From Synchiropus splendidus (Eukaryota > Chordata > Actinopteri > Syngnathiformes > Callionymidae): 64,000 bases of DNA. The stretch spans positions 18,055,001 through 18,119,000 of the forward strand of contig NC_071351.1 in the NCBI RefSeq assembly GCF_027744825.2, written 5' to 3'. A program made the translations under genes and the position numbers. The notes beneath the pieces are model-generated. The model was not told where the DNA came from and ran no database searches. It worked only from the letters and a program-made list of their open reading frames with translations. Below, in pieces: positions 9,398 to 21,911 of this stretch; positions within the stretch are counted from its first letter, which is position 1; the number at the start of each line of letters is the position of its first letter.

Positions 9398-12300
9398 AGG
9401 TGAAAATTCCATGTTCTGAAGCGTCCCTGAAAAGTTATGGCACAATGCAGAAAACGCGATTTCAGAAATGTTGATAACTTTCGAAAAACAATTCAGACAG
9501 CTTAGATTTGATGTGCAACTACGAGAAAGACACTTTCTGCAATAGTGGGATTTGAAAATTTTATGTTCTGAAGTTTCGCTGAGAAGTTATGGTACATTGC
9601 ACAAAATGCGTTTTCAGCCTGAGATAAGGTGGGTTTCGGAAAGCCAAACATACAAATGTTGATAACTTTCGAAAAACACTTGAGACTGCTTCGATTTGAT
9701 GTGCAATTAGTAAAAAGACCCTATCTGCTATAGTGGGTGGTGAAAATTTCATGTTCTGAAACTTCCCTGAGACGTGATGGCACAATGGACAAAACGGGTT
9801 TTAAGCCTGAGAAGCATTGGGTTTTGGAACGCCAAACATAAAAATGTTGATAACTTTCGAAAAACACTTCAGACTGCTTCGATTTTATGTGCAACTACTA
9901 GTAAAACCCTTTCTGCTATAGTGGGAGGTGAAAATTTCATTTTCTGAATCTTCCCTTAGAAGTTATGGCTCTATGCACAAAATGCGTTTTCACCCTTTGA
10001 TAAAGTGGGTTTCGGATCGCCAAACATAAAAATGTTGATAACTTTCAAAAAAAACTTCAGACTGCTTAGATTTGATGTGCAACTACTCGGAAGAGCCTTT
10101 CTGCTATAGTGGGAGGTGAAAATTTCATGATCTCAAGCTTCCCTGAGAAGTTATGGCAAATACACAAAACACGTTTTCAGCCTGAGATAAGGTGGGTTTC
10201 GGAATGCCAAACACAAAAATGTTGATAACTCTTGAAAAACACTTCAGAATGCTTAGATTTGATGTGCAACTACTAGAAAACCCCTTTCTGCTATAGTGGG
10301 AGGTGAAATTTTCATGTTCTGAAGCTTCCCTGAGAAGTTATGGCACAATGCACAAAACACGTTTTCAGCCTGAGATAAGGTGGGTTTCGGAAAGTCAAAC
10401 ATACAAATGTTGATAACTTTCGAAAACCACTTCAGACTGCTTAGATTTGATGTGCAATTAGTAAAAACACCCTTTCTGCTATAGTGGGTGGTGAAAATTT
10501 CATGTTCTATAGCTTCTCTGAGAAGTGATGGCACAATGGACAAAACGCGTTTTAAGCCTGAGAAGCGTTGGGTTTTAGAACGCCAAACATAAAAATGTTG
10601 ATAACTTTCGAAAAACACTTCAGACTACTTCGATTTCATGTGCAACTACTAGAAAGACCCTTTCTGCTATAGTGGGAGGTGAAAATTTCATTTTCTGAAT
10701 CTTCCCTTAGAAGTGATGGCACTATGCACAAAATGCGTTTTCACCCTTTGATAAAGTGGGTTTCGGAACGCCAAACATAAAAATGCTGATAACTTTCCAA
10801 AAAAACTTCAGACTCCTTAGATTTGATGTGCAACTACTAGGAAGAGCCTTTCTACTACAGTGGGAGGTGAAAATTTCATGATCTCAAGCTTCCCTGAGAA
10901 GTTATGGCAAATACACAAAACACGTTTTCAGCCTGAGATAAGGTGGGTTTCGGAATGCCAAACAGAAAAATGTTGATAACTCTTGAACAACACTTCAGAA
11001 TGCTTAGATTTGATGTGCAACTACTACAAAAACCCTTTCTGCTATAGTGGGAGGTGAAATTTTCGTGTTCTGAAGCTTCCCTGAGAAGTTATGGCACAAT
11101 GCACAAAGCACGTTTTCAGCCTGAGATAAGGTGGGTTTCGGAACGCCAAACATAAAAATGTTGACAACTTTCGAAAAACACTACAGACAGCTTAGAATTG
11201 ATGTGCAACTACTAGATAGAGCCTTTCTGTAATAGAGGGAGGTGAAAATTTCATGTTCTGAAACTTCCCTGAGAAGTTATGGCACAATGCACGAAAGGCA
11301 TTTTCAGCCTAAGACAGGGTGGGTTTCGGAACGCCAAACATAAAAATGTTGATAACTTTAGAAAAACACTTTAGACTGCTTTGATTTGATGTGTACCTAC
11401 TAGAAAGACCCTTTCTGCTATAGTGGGTGGTGAAAATTTCATGTTCTGAAGCATCCCTGAGAAGTTATGGGACAATGCACAAAATGCGTTTTAAGGCTGA
11501 GATACGGTGGGTTTTGGAATGCCAAACATAAATGTGTTGACAACTTTCGAAAAAAAAACTTCTGACAGCTTATATTGGATGTGCAACTATTAGAAAGACC
11601 CTTTCTGCTATAGTGGGAGGTGAAAATAACATGTTATGAAGCGTCAACGCAAAGTTATGGCACTATGCACAAAATGCGCTTTCACCCTTTGATAAGGTGG
11701 GTTTCGAAACGCCAAACATAAAAATTTTGATAACTTTCGAAAAACAATTCGGACAGCTTCGATTTTATGTGCAACTACTAGAAAGACCCTTTCTGCTATA
11801 GTGGTAGGTGAAAATCTAATGCTCTGAAGCTTCCCTGAGAAGTTATGGCACAATGCACGAAAAACGTTTTCAGCCAGAGATATGGTGGCATTCGGAACGG
11901 CAACCATAAAAATTTTGATAACTGTCGAAAAACACTTCAGACAGCTTCGATTTTATGTGCAACTACGAGAAAGACCCTTTCTGCTATAGTGGGAGGTTAA
12001 AATTTCATGTTCTGAAGCTTCCCTGAGAAGTTATGGCACAATGCAAAAATTGCGTTTCAGGTGGGTTTCGGAACGCCAAACATAAAAATGTTGATAACAT
12101 TTGAAAAACACTTCCCACAGCGTAGATTTGATGTGCAACGATGAGAAAGACCCTTTCTGCGATAGTGGGATGTGAAAATTTCATGTTCTGATGTTTTGCT
12201 GAGAAGTTATGGCACATTGCACCTAATGCGTTTTCAGCCTGAGATAAGGTGGGTTCCGGAACACCAGACATATAAATGTTAACTTTGGAAAAACACTTCA

Positions 12301-15300
12301 GACAGCTTAGATTTGATGTGCAACTACTAGAAAGACCCTTTCTAATAAAGTGGGCGGTGAAAATTTCATGTTCTGTAGCTCCCCTGAAAAGTTAAGGCAC
12401 AATGCAGAAAACGCGTTTTCAGCCTGAAATAAGGTGGGTTGCGGAACACCAAAAATAAAAACGTTGATGACATTCGAAAAACACTTCAGACAACTTAGAT
12501 TTGATATGCAACTAATGGAAAGACCCTTTCTGCTATAGTGGGAGGTGAAAATTTCATGTTCTAAAGCTTCCCTGCAAAGTTATAGCACAATGCAGAGAAC
12601 GCGTTTTCAGAATGAGATAAGGTGGGTTGCGGAACTCCAAACATAAAAATGTTGATAAGTTTAGAAAAACACTTCAGACAGCTTATATTTGATGTGCGAC
12701 GACGAGAAAGAACCTTTCTGCTATAGTGGGAGGTGAAATTTTCATGTTCTGAAGCTTCCCTTAGAAGTTATGGCACAATGCACAAAACACGTTTTCAGCC
12801 TGAGATAAGGTGGGTTTCGGAACGCCAAACATAAAAATGTTGATAACTTTCGAAAAACACTTCAGACTGCTTCGATTTTATGTGCAACTACTAGAAAGAC
12901 CTTTTCTGCTATAGTGGGAGGTGAAAATTTCATGTTCTCAAGCTTCCCTGAGAAGTTATGGCACAGAGCACGAAAGGCATTTTCAGCCTAAGACAGGGTG
13001 GGTTTCGGAACGCCAAACATGAAAATGTTGATAACTTTAGAAAAACACTTCAGACTGCTTCGATTTGATGTCTAACTACTAGAAAGACCCTTTCTGCTAT
13101 AATGGGTGGTGAAAATTTCTTGTTCTGAAGCTTCCCTGAGAAGTTATGGCACAATGCACGAAAAACGTTTTCAGCCTGAGATAAGGTGGCTTTCGGAACG
13201 CCAAACATAAAAAAAATGTTGATAACTTTCGAAAAACACTTCAGACTGCTTCGATTTTATGTGCAACTACTAGAAAGACCTTTTCTGCTATAGTGGGAGG
13301 TGAAAATTTCATGTTCTCAAGCTTCCCTGAGAAGTTATGGCACAGAGCACGAAAGGCATTTTCAGCCTAAGACAGGGTGGGTTTCGGAACGCCAAACATG
13401 AAAATGTTGATAACTTTAGAAAAACACTTCAGACTGCTTCGATTTGATGTCTAACTACTAGAAAGACCCTTTCTGCTATAATGGGTGGTGAAAATTTCTT
13501 GTTCTGAAGCTTCCCTGAGAAGTTATGGGACAATGCACAAAATGCGTTTCAAGCCTGAGATACGGTCGGTTCCGGAACGCCAAACATAAAAATGTTGATA
13601 ACTTTCGAAAAACACTTCAGACAACTTAGATTTGTTTTGCAACTACTACAAAGACCCTTTCTGCTATAGTGTGTGGTGAAAATTTCAAGTTCTGAAGTTT
13701 CCCTGCAAAGTTATGGCACAATGAAGAAAACACGTTTTCAGCCTGAGATAAGGAGTGTTTCGGAAAGCCAAATATAAAAATGTTGATAACTTTGGAAAAA
13801 CACTTCAGACAGCTTAGATTTGATGTGCAACTACTAGAAAGACCCTTTCTGCGATAGTGGGAGTTGAAAATTTCATGTTCTGAAGCTTCCCTGCAAAGTT
13901 ATGGCACAATGCGGAAAATGTGTTTTTAGCCTGAGATAAGGTGGGTTCCGGAATGCCAAACATAAAAATGTTGACAACTTTGGAAAAACGCTTCTGTCAG
14001 CTTAGATTTTAATATGCAACTACGAGAAAGACCCTTTCTGCTATAGTGGGACGTGAAAATTTCATGTTCTGAAGCTTCCCTGCAAAGTTATGGCGCTATG
14101 CAGAAAACACGTTTTCAGCCTGAGATAAGCTGGGTTTCGGAACGCCAAACATAAAAACGTTCATAACTTTGTAAAAACACTTAAGACAGCTTAGATTTTA
14201 ATATGCAACTATGTGAAAGACCCTTTCTGCTATAGTGGGAGGTGAAAATTTCATGTTCTAAATCTTCCCTGAGAAGTTATGGCACAATGCAGAAAAGGCG
14301 TTTTCAGTCTGAGGTAAGGCGGGTTCCGGAACGCCAAACATAAAAATTTTGATAACTTTCGGAAAACACTTCAGACAGCTTAGATTTGAAGTGCAACTAC
14401 TAGAATGACCCTTTCTGCTATAGTGGTAATGAAAATTTCTTGTTCTGAAGCTTCCCAGAAAACTGATGGCACAATGCAGAAAAAGCGTTTTCAGCCTGAG
14501 ATAAGGTCGATTCCGGAACGCCAAACATAAAAATGTTGATAACTTTGGAAAAACACTTCAGACATCTCAGATTTGATGTGCAACTACTAGAAAGACCCTT
14601 TCTGCTACAGTGGGAGGTGATAACTTCTTGTTCTGAAGCTTCCCTGCAAAGTAATGGCGCCTTGTAGAAAACACATTTTCAGCATGAGATAAGGTGGGTT
14701 CCGGAATGCCAAACATTAAAATGTTGATAGCTTTGGAAAAACACTTCAGACAGGTTAGATTTTAATGTGCAACTACTAGAAAGACCCTTTCTGCTCTTGT
14801 TGGAGGTGAACATTTCTTGTTCTGAAGCTTCCCTGCAAAGTTATGGCACAATGCGGAAAACGCGTTTTCCGCCTGAGATTAGGTGGGTTCCAGAACGCCA
14901 AACATAAAAATGTTGATACCTTTCGAAAAACACTTCAGACAGCTTAGATTTGATGTGCAACTACAAGAAAGACCCATTCCGCTATAGTGGGAGGTGTAAA
15001 TTTCATGTTCTGAAGCTTCCCTGCAAATTTTTGGGACATTGCAGTAAAGGCGTTTTCAGCCTGAGATAAGGTGGGTTCCGGAACGCCAAACATAAAAATG
15101 TTGATAACTTTGGAAAAACACTTCAGACAGCTTAGATTTGATGTGCAACTGCTAGAAAGACCCTTTCACCTATAGTGGGAGGTGAAATTTTCATGTTCTG
15201 AAGCTTCCCTGAGAAGTTGTGGCACAATGCAGAAAGCACGTTTTCAGCCTAAGACAGGGTGGGTTTCGGATCGCCAAACATGAAAATGTTGATAACTTTA

Positions 15301-16605
15301 GAAAAACACTTCAGACTGCTTCGATTTGATGTCTAACTACTAGAAAGACCCTTTCTGCTATAATGGGTGGTGAAAATGTCTTGTTCTGAAGCTTCCCTGA
15401 GAAGTTATGGGACAATGCATAAAATGCGTTTCAAGCCTGAGATACGGTCGGTTCCGGAACGCCAAACATAAAAATGTTGATAACTTTCGAAAAACACTTC
15501 AGACAACTTAGATTTGTTTTGCAACTACTACAAAGACCCTTTCTGCTATAGTGTGTGGTGAAAATTTCAAGTTCTGAAGTTTCCCTGCAAAGTTATGGCA
15601 CAATGAAGAAAACACGTTTTCAGCCTGAGATAAGGAGTGTTTCGGAAAGCCAAATATAAAAATGTTGATAACTTTGGAAAAACACTTCAGACAGCTTAGA
15701 TTTGATATGCAACTACTAGAAAGACCCTTTCTGCGATAGTGGGAGTTGAAAATTTCATGTTCTGAAGCTTCCCTGCAAAGTTATGGCACAATGCGGAAAA
15801 CGCGTTTTCAGCCTGAGATTAGGTGGGTTCCGGAACGCCAATCATAAAAATGTTGATACCTTTCGAAAAACACTTCAGACAGCTTAGATTTGAAGTGCAA
15901 CTACGAGAAAGACCCATTCTGCTATAGTGGGAGGTGTGAATTTCTTGTTCTGAAGCTTCCCTGCAAAGTTTTGACACATTGCAGTAAAGGCGTTTTCAGC
16001 CTGATAGAAGGTGGGTTCGGGTACGCCAAACATAAAAATGTTGATAACTTTGGAAAAACACTTCAGACAGCTTAGATTTGATGTGCAACTACTAGAAAGA
16101 CCCTTTCTGCTATCGTGGGAGGTGAAATTTTCATGTTCTGAAGCTTCCCTGAGAAGTTGTGGCACAATGCAGAAAAAAGCGCGTTTTCAGCCTGAGATAA
16201 GGTGGAATTCGGAACGCCAAACATAAAAATGTTGATAACTTTTGAAAAACACTTCAGACAGCTTGCATATAATGTACATCTACTAGAAAGACCATTTCTG
16301 CTATAGTGGGAGGTGAAAATTTCAAGACCTGTGGCTTCCCACAAGAAGTTATGTCACATTGGAGAAAAGGTGTTTTCAGCCTGAGAAAAGGTGGGTTTCG
16401 GAACGCCAAACATAAAAATGTTGATAACTTTTAAAAAACACTTCAGACAGCTTAGATTTGATGTGCAACTACTACAAAGACCCTTTCTGCTACAGTGGGA
16501 GCTGAAAACATCATGTTCTGAAGCTTCCCTGAGAAGTTATGGCGCAATGCAGAATACGCGTTTTCAGATAAGGTGGTTTACGGAACGCCAAACATAAAAA
16601 TGTTG
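9398..16605. repeat. 188-bp satellite array, old divergent layer (about 38 monomers)
   Basis: Tandem monomers share landmarks such as CATGTTCTGAAGCTTCCCT, AAGTTATGGCACAATGC, GGAACGCCAAACATAAAAA and GAAAGACCCTTTCTGCTATAG at about 188-bp spacing. Neighbouring monomers differ at many positions and carry indels, so this layer is older than the right-hand array. Local duplications of several monomers are visible: a variant with TCTAACTACTAG occurs at 13,071, 13,450 and 15,332, spaced about two and ten monomers. The array starts against the truncated gypsy element and ends in mid-monomer at about 16,605, where DIRS-like sequence begins. Confidence 0.93.
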
Positions 16606-17660
16606 TGAAGTGGCACGAATAACCTTCCATACAGTGGGTCTTGGCGTCCCCCTTGGGCTCTCTCGTTGCCAAATCAGATGCTTCCCTGCACCGGCGATTA
16701 CACAGGGGAACCAGACGCCATCCCATAGCCACAGCACGAGTTTGAGCCCAACGTGGAAGAACACAATCGGCACTGATAACCGTCCATATTTGGACGGAGA
16801 ACTCACCAGCGGAGACAAGTTTAGCCCATGACGAAGCACTGCGGAAGAGAAACACTTTATTGCACCAACAATACAAAAGCATCAGCGCTCCTGAAGTTCG
16901 CTCAGCTCTGGAGGGTGGGGCCTGGTCCACTTGATCGAAGGAAAAAGTTGGATTCAGATGAAGAGACCCTCCCCTCGGTCCGCGAACGATTCTCTGATCT
17001 ATTGGCCAGAGCTGCTGGAAGCACCTGCAGACAGGACAACGTTAGGCAAAGAAGGAGCAGCTACGTCCGACAAATAGAGATCTGCAAATGTTGAGTCAGA
17101 AGCCCAGGAGGCTGTTTGGCAGATTTCTGCCAAAGAAACTCCTCTGAAGGCTGCTATGCATGTTGCCTTTTATACCACCTGCCAGAGCCACCCACAGCTT
17201 ATCTTTTTTCCTGAGGGCCTTGACTCCATTCAGACAAGCTCTCAGTGCCCTCACGGGACACACCTTTTGCAAGCGCCAGTGGTTCTCATCCGGGTGGGGG
17301 GGTAGAACAGAAAGCGTCTACTGAAAAATTGCTCACCTCAGAAGAAGCACAAAGAAAATTGGGAAAAAAAGACTAATCGAGAAGGTACATAGTTGTCCAA
17401 ACCCTCCTGATGGAGGCCAGGACCAGGAGGAGAGCTGCTTTGTAAGCCACCAGCTCCAAAGGAGCCTGATCAAGTGGCTCGAAGGGAGCTTCAGAGAGAG
17501 CCTTTAATGCCAATTGAAGATCCCAATGGGGCAGATGCGTCTGGAGGTGGGACTGAGTCTTCGAGATCCCTGCATGAACTGGACTAGCAGTGGATGTTTA
17601 CCCAATGGACAGCAGTCCACACCCACTGAGCATTATATGCTTTGAGTGTTGCGGGTGCTT
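16606..17660 (-). mobile_element. DIRS-like retroelement fragment, copy A
   Basis: The fragment begins right after a broken satellite monomer with GTGGCACGAATAACCTTCCATACAG. This matches the terminal motif of copies B and C (GTGGCATTAACAATCCTCCATACAG at about 18,379 and a variant at 25,731). On the minus strand it holds pieces of a DIRS tyrosine recombinase: an ELVAYKAALLLVLAS segment (about 17,420-17,460) and the C-terminal tyrosine box (17,010-17,167). RT and RNase H were not seen. The 16,620-17,000 part is non-coding, probably 3' terminal sequence of the element. Confidence 0.65.
17000..17200 (-). pseudogene. DIRS tyrosine recombinase C-terminal box, copy A
   Basis: The minus strand reads GVSLAEICQTASWASDSTF then ADLYLSDVAAPSLP. 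The presumed nucleophilic tyrosine is at 17,074-17,076, and the segment aligns by eye with STFADHYLSNVSA in copies B and C. Upstream, WVALAGG is joined almost directly to this box, so the part with the HxxR catalytic residues has been deleted. Confidence 0.65.
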
Positions 17661-18186
17661 TAGCATTTCAACAAGTGAACTGCACCTCGGGGGGCAGAGG
17701 ACAGCCTGCTAGCCTTGATGTAGCCGTGCTTTGAGGAGACGCCCCAGGATAGGCGGTCCCCTCATAATTTCTGCCCCCTGCTGCAGGAATGTTTGCAGGA
17801 CTTGAACAGGTTGCAGCACACCCTTGTGTGAGTGTGTGTGTGAGCACAGGTGGCAGAGTTGCGCAGTCCAGAACACCTATGAGGTCATCTTGAGCACAAA
17901 GCTTAACCCCCAGCCTTGCAACGTGGCCTGACTTGAGAACCATCGGCAATTACCATGGCCGTCCATACTGGACGTCTGACTGGCACTGCCTGCTCCTTTG
18001 CCAGACGGCCGTCAAGGAGATGAACGTTTTGCTGCACTAAACCACCTGCAATGTCACCGGTGATGTTGCTTTGGTATGACGGAAGGTGGTGCTGTCGATA
18101 TATCGGATGGCCAGGGCGTCACACCGGACCGGCCTATGAGACTTCATACACCACCGCCACGCCCGGGGTCTATCCAGCCTGAATGA
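17661..18186. other. Unassigned sequence between DIRS copies A and B
   Basis: No family is recognised. It contains a short (GT)n patch near 17,825-17,843 and ends in four TGAA units (18,181-18,198). A 93-codon minus-strand frame (17,668-17,949) has no recognisable motif and is probably chance. Confidence 0.4.
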
Positions 18187-18256
18187 ATGAATGAATGGGT
18201 TGTGAACAGCCCCTCATTCATACACTCTGGGTGGCAGGAGCTGCCGCCTCGCCTTT

Positions 18257-18284
18257 GCCACCTTAAGCTGATATACAAGGTGGC
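18257..18284. repeat. Hairpin with 8-bp perfect stem, repeated 98 bp downstream
   Basis: GCCACCTT is followed after 12 bases by AAGGTGGC, a perfect 8-bp inverted repeat. A sister copy lies at 18,355-18,383 (GCCACCTT ... AAAGTGGC, one mismatch). Each is directly followed by TTAACAA-CC-CATA, the DIRS terminal motif. The two hairpins are part of a roughly 98-bp tandem duplication at the left edge of copy B. Confidence 0.7.
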
Positions 18285-18534
18285 GTTAACAACCCCTCAT
18301 ATGTGGTGTGTAACTTACACTGTGGATCAGCAGGAACTGTGTTGCCCTCTTTTAGCCACCTTACGGCTGAAATAGAAAGTGGCATTAACAATCCTCCATA
18401 CAGATAGAGAGAGTTTATTCACAAATGAACAGACAGTTATGCAGGAATCTGGTGGATCTCAGGACGCTGCACACTCCACAACACTTTAATGAAGCAGATA
18501 CTGGTGTCCCAGAGCCAGTGCTGTGAATGAGGGC

Positions 18535-18940
18535 CTACTGGTCGCAGGGTTCGGCTGCTCCTGAAGACAGAATGACATGAGGGAAGGAGGATGCTGACAC
18601 ATTAGACAAATAGTGGTCAGCAAAAGTAGAGATTGATGACCAAAAACGCCGCCTGGCAGATTTCTGCCAGACATACTCCCTTGAAGCAGCAACAGATGTT
18701 TCCAGGCCTCTGGTCAAGTGTGCTCTCAGGGATTCGGGTGCCTGTTTTCCTGCTGTCTCATAGGCTTTCATGATGGCAATTCCAAGCCAATGTGACAACC
18801 TGTGAGGGGACAGCGCTTGCCCCTTCTTACCACCTGCGACAGACACCCACAAACTGTCCGTCTTTCTGAAGGGTGGGACTCGATCCAGTTAAGCTTTTAG
18901 CGCTCTAACCGGACACATTTTGTGTAAACGCTCATGCAGG
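18535..18940 (-). pseudogene. DIRS tyrosine recombinase C-terminal half, copy B
   Basis: The frame 18,535-18,852 shows ALSPHRLSHWL, then RAHLTRG (the HxxR pair of tyrosine recombinases), then STFADHYLSNVSASSF with the candidate nucleophilic tyrosine. A pair of frameshifts between LETSVAAS and WSSIST scrambles about 15 residues when compared with copies A and C. The recombinase would insert the circular cDNA without target duplication. The N-terminal part with the first catalytic Arg is missing here. Confidence 0.75.
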
Positions 18941-19239
18941 CCTTTGATCCGCATCTGACTCATCTCCGGATACCAGATGGAGCTGGGGCTGTCTAGAGCT
19001 ACGAGAATCATTCTCACTCTCCGCAGTTGAATTCCCCTCATCAGACATAGAATAAGGCAAGGAGAAGGAAAGGCGTACAGGAGGCCTTTTGGCCACCTTG
19101 GATGAGCCAGGGCGCCCACTCCCAGTGGAGGGTCGTCGGATCTAGGGAGAGAGAACCAGAGAGGACATTTGAAGTTCTCTCTGCTCGCAAAGAGATCAGC
19201 CACTGGGTGGCCGAAAAACTCCCAAATCATATTTGCCAT
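18889..19239 (-). pseudogene. DIRS pol region after RNase H, copy B
   Basis: The 116-codon frame has a VADLFASRENFKCPLWFSL segment, LGVGALAHP, LLYAFPSPCLI and RMILVALDSPSSIWYPEM. This conserved block follows RNase H in DIRS and related pol proteins. It then jumps to GLHERLHKMCPVRALKA, which belongs to the recombinase, so an internal deletion near 18,935 fused the two. Confidence 0.75.
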
Positions 19240-19380
19240 ATCCTGAGATAAACTTCATTCATCTGGCAGTGGTCTCCAAGATAATCCATCTGCTGCCACA
19301 TTGTCTACACCTGGCACATGCAGAGCCCCCAATGAGGCTAAATGTACATCAGCCCAGAGCCAAATCTTTCTGGCCAGGTT

Positions 19381-19689
19381 TTATAACGCAGACGTCCTCA
19401 CCCTACGCTGGCGGTTGATATAGGCCACGGTGGAAGAGCTGTCTGATCTCACCATAACGTGGTTCCCACTTAGATAAGGAGATAGAGCCACCAACACCTT
19501 AAAAACTGCCAACAGCTCCAGCAGGTTAATGTGACGACCTTCGGAACTGCTCCAGATCCCGCTGATGCAGATCTGATCCAGGTGGCCTCCCCCGCCTGAC
19601 TGAGGTGCATCTGTAAAGACTTGTAGGACTTGCTGGATCCTGAAAAGCGCGCTGAGTCCCAGTAAGAGCACGACCTTCCTGGTGGTCAT
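19381..19689 (-). pseudogene. DIRS RNase H domain, copy B
   Basis: The frame carries LQVFTDAPQSGGGGHLDQI (first Asp), INLLELLAVFKVL (Glu) and VMVRSDSSSTVAYINRQ (third acidic residue). This is the RNase H core in the order used by DIRS-type pol. The frame is short and stops at both ends; the following post-RNase H block lies in a separate frame. Confidence 0.8.
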
Positions 19690-20330
19690 GCTGGACTCAG
19701 TCTCGGGTCAGGCCCGAGACCCGAGACTCGAGATTTGTGTTCTGATCTCTGGTCTCGAGTCAGGTGAGGGTGCAGGCAACCAAACCACTTCTGAAGGCCT
19801 CGCATGTTGAGCAGACCCAGCCGGACAAAGGCGTGGGATGCTGCCTCAATAGCGCGATGTGGTCCAACACCAAGCTGGTGTGCGCTCATGACTCCTGTTT
19901 GGACCTGGCTAGAATCAACCAGTACTCCAAGTACGTCAGAATCCGCAGACCCTGTCTCCTTAGTGGTTTGAGAACCGCCTCCACGCACTTGGCGAAGGTG
20001 CGAGGCACAAGACACTACAGACCGTGTTGTGGAAGTAGGAGTCTGCAAGATCTATGGAAGTCATCGCCTCTCATACTCTGACACACTCCAGGAGTCTCCT
20101 GGTAGTCCGGATCCGCTGTCTGGTCATGAATTGATTTAGGAGACTGAGGTCCAGAACAGGTCTCCACTCTCCTGTCCAGAAAGTACCTGGAGTAAAACCC
20201 AGCGTAGGTGGATCGCTTTGGCACTAGCTCGATTACTTCCTTTGACAGGAGAGCGCGGCCCTCCTCCATCAGACATGACCGCTGGTTCTCTGAGTTCACC
20301 CAGATCCACGTGGTGTCGCAGAACCTCGGG
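19690..20330 (-). pseudogene. DIRS reverse transcriptase remnant, copy B
   Basis: RT motifs are spread over several minus-strand frames: PVLDLSLLNQFM near 20,150, MTSIDLADSYFHN near 20,030-20,065 (first catalytic Asp present), and YLEYW at 19,933-19,919 where DIRS RT normally has YLDDW. Both positions of the usual Asp pair differ (Glu and Tyr), so the active site is lost. Stops and frameshifts break the rest. Confidence 0.75.
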
Positions 20331-20556
20331 GTTGACTGTGAAACTGAAGGGCGTGTCAATGACGAGTATCATCTCGATCCATATGGGCAGGTGAGGAGAC
20401 AGGCGCTTTAAATTCGGCGAACTGAGCACTGGAGCGGACCCGGCCTCAGGGGCGGGTCCAGGACAAAAGGGTCGTCGGTACTCAGCGCACACTCCTCTGG
20501 GCACTTCAAGTCCCGCAGGTTCTTCAAAAACAGACTCGCTTTTGTCAGTTGAGCCT

Positions 20557-21620
20557 TCAGAGGAAGTAGGGCCCCCAAACTTGCAGTGTACCTTGATCTG
20601 ACTCTGCAATTCTCCAAAGATGGAGACCCGAGGGACCGGCCCAATCATCCTCAGAAAGAGATGACTCTGTAGATGATGATGTCCTACTTGCCTCTGAGAG
20701 GTTTGGAGGGCTGCAGAGAACAGAATCACAGACAGACATCGCATCAGACATCGCAGGAGGGAGCTGAGAACAGAGCAGGTCTGCCACGCAGCGCCTACTT
20801 TGTGATCCTCTGAAGACGCGGCTATCGCGGTCCTGTGGCGACCCCTGCTGGAAACTGGCGAGTCTGAGGAATAAGAAGAGTTAATGGCAGAATTGAGACT
20901 CTCCTGACTTTTGGCTAGAACCGGGATCTGTTGAGAGACGGGAAAGAGTTATTTGACGCATCTGCTTCTTATTGTGGCGAAGCTGAGGAAAAACATAACT
21001 TCTTGGCTCCAGGAACTTCCCTGTCTCCTGAGACGATGTCAAACCAAAACACATTTTTGAAGCCTGAGTTCGCACTGACTGGAACCGGAAGAGAAGAAAC
21101 AGACCCGATACCAAAGTAATGCATCTTGTTTTTTATTCAAGTTAGGCTTTGGTTCAGATGCATACTTTTAGATACAAAGTTTTCTTCGTTTTTTTGGAGG
21201 GAGCAGAGGTGAGAGCAGCCGGCTGGTCTCTCCAAGAGGAGCAGCAATGATCAGTGCGGCTATGATCCAGACGGCTGGGCTCACCCCGCCCCTTCGAACA
21301 GCGACAGTGTTCCACCCCGGCAGCGGCTGTGTGTGGAGGAGGCGCCGCAAGCACAGCACCACGCTGACGGACTGTTGAATCTCCAAAATCTCTGGTGGAG
21401 TGACAGAGGTTCTGCGATGGATGAGCCTGTCAACGGAGCTCATAAAGAGTGCGATGATGTTCTCAAGCGCTATGAACTGGTTGCTGATGGCGTAGACACC
21501 AGTCCACTGTGCTATGGTGACTCTGTTAAAGCCAGCTGGGATGATTGGTTACTCCTCAAGGGGGAGGTCGAGCATCGCGCATCGCGCATGACGGCTGACT
21601 GAGCGGGAACGTCGCGCCGC
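20557..21620 (-). pseudogene. Gag-like upstream region of DIRS copy B
   Basis: This region has two blocks. The first is a serine-rich acidic segment (PPNLSEASRTSSSTESSLSE, 20,557-20,787). The second is a segment with MSSVDRLIHRRTSVTPPEIL (21,168-21,443). Both recur in copy C in the same order. Their position upstream of RT is where DIRS elements encode gag, but I see no diagnostic motif, so the gag label rests on position alone. Confidence 0.5.
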
Positions 21621-21911
21621 CAATCCAAACCCTCCACCAGGCAGTAAGCTCCGTACCTGACCAAGTGCTGTCCTAGTTCTAGTGGAGTGTCAGAACCGCG
21701 CCGGGAATAGAATGGATTTCTTCCAGTTGTGGGCAGACAACATGCTGTCGTGACTTTTGTGTAGTCTCGCTATCCAACTCCAGCAGCTGGGAACAGAGTC
21801 TCCGGATCCACCTCGTAGCAGGGCCTGGCTCTTGTCAAACTCATCCCATGGCTTGGAAGCAGGAAATGTGGAACGGTTCGGCTGCTTGAAGGCCAGTCGC
21901 AGCACCCTATT

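Larger units (their letters stand above)
18378..21911 (-). mobile_element. DIRS-like retroelement, copy B
   Basis: On the minus strand, in order from 21.9 kb down: a gag-like region (about 21,600-20,560), RT (about 20,330-19,690), RNase H (19,689-19,381), a conserved post-RNase H region (19,239-18,890) and a tyrosine recombinase C-terminal half (18,852-18,535). A tyrosine recombinase in place of a DDE integrase, after RT and RNase H, defines DIRS-type elements. The copy is full of stops and frameshifts. It lacks the recombinase N-terminal part that copy C keeps. Its right edge abuts relic satellite at about 21,912. Confidence 0.8.

Noticed and set aside
16564..16839. Minus-strand frames across the satellite / DIRS junction
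   Set aside because: They read through the junction and share no motif with DIRS proteins; they are chance frames.
18535..18852. Phage-like integrase gene acquired by transfer
   Set aside because: The neighbouring RT and RNase H in the same orientation show it is the recombinase of a DIRS-type retroelement.
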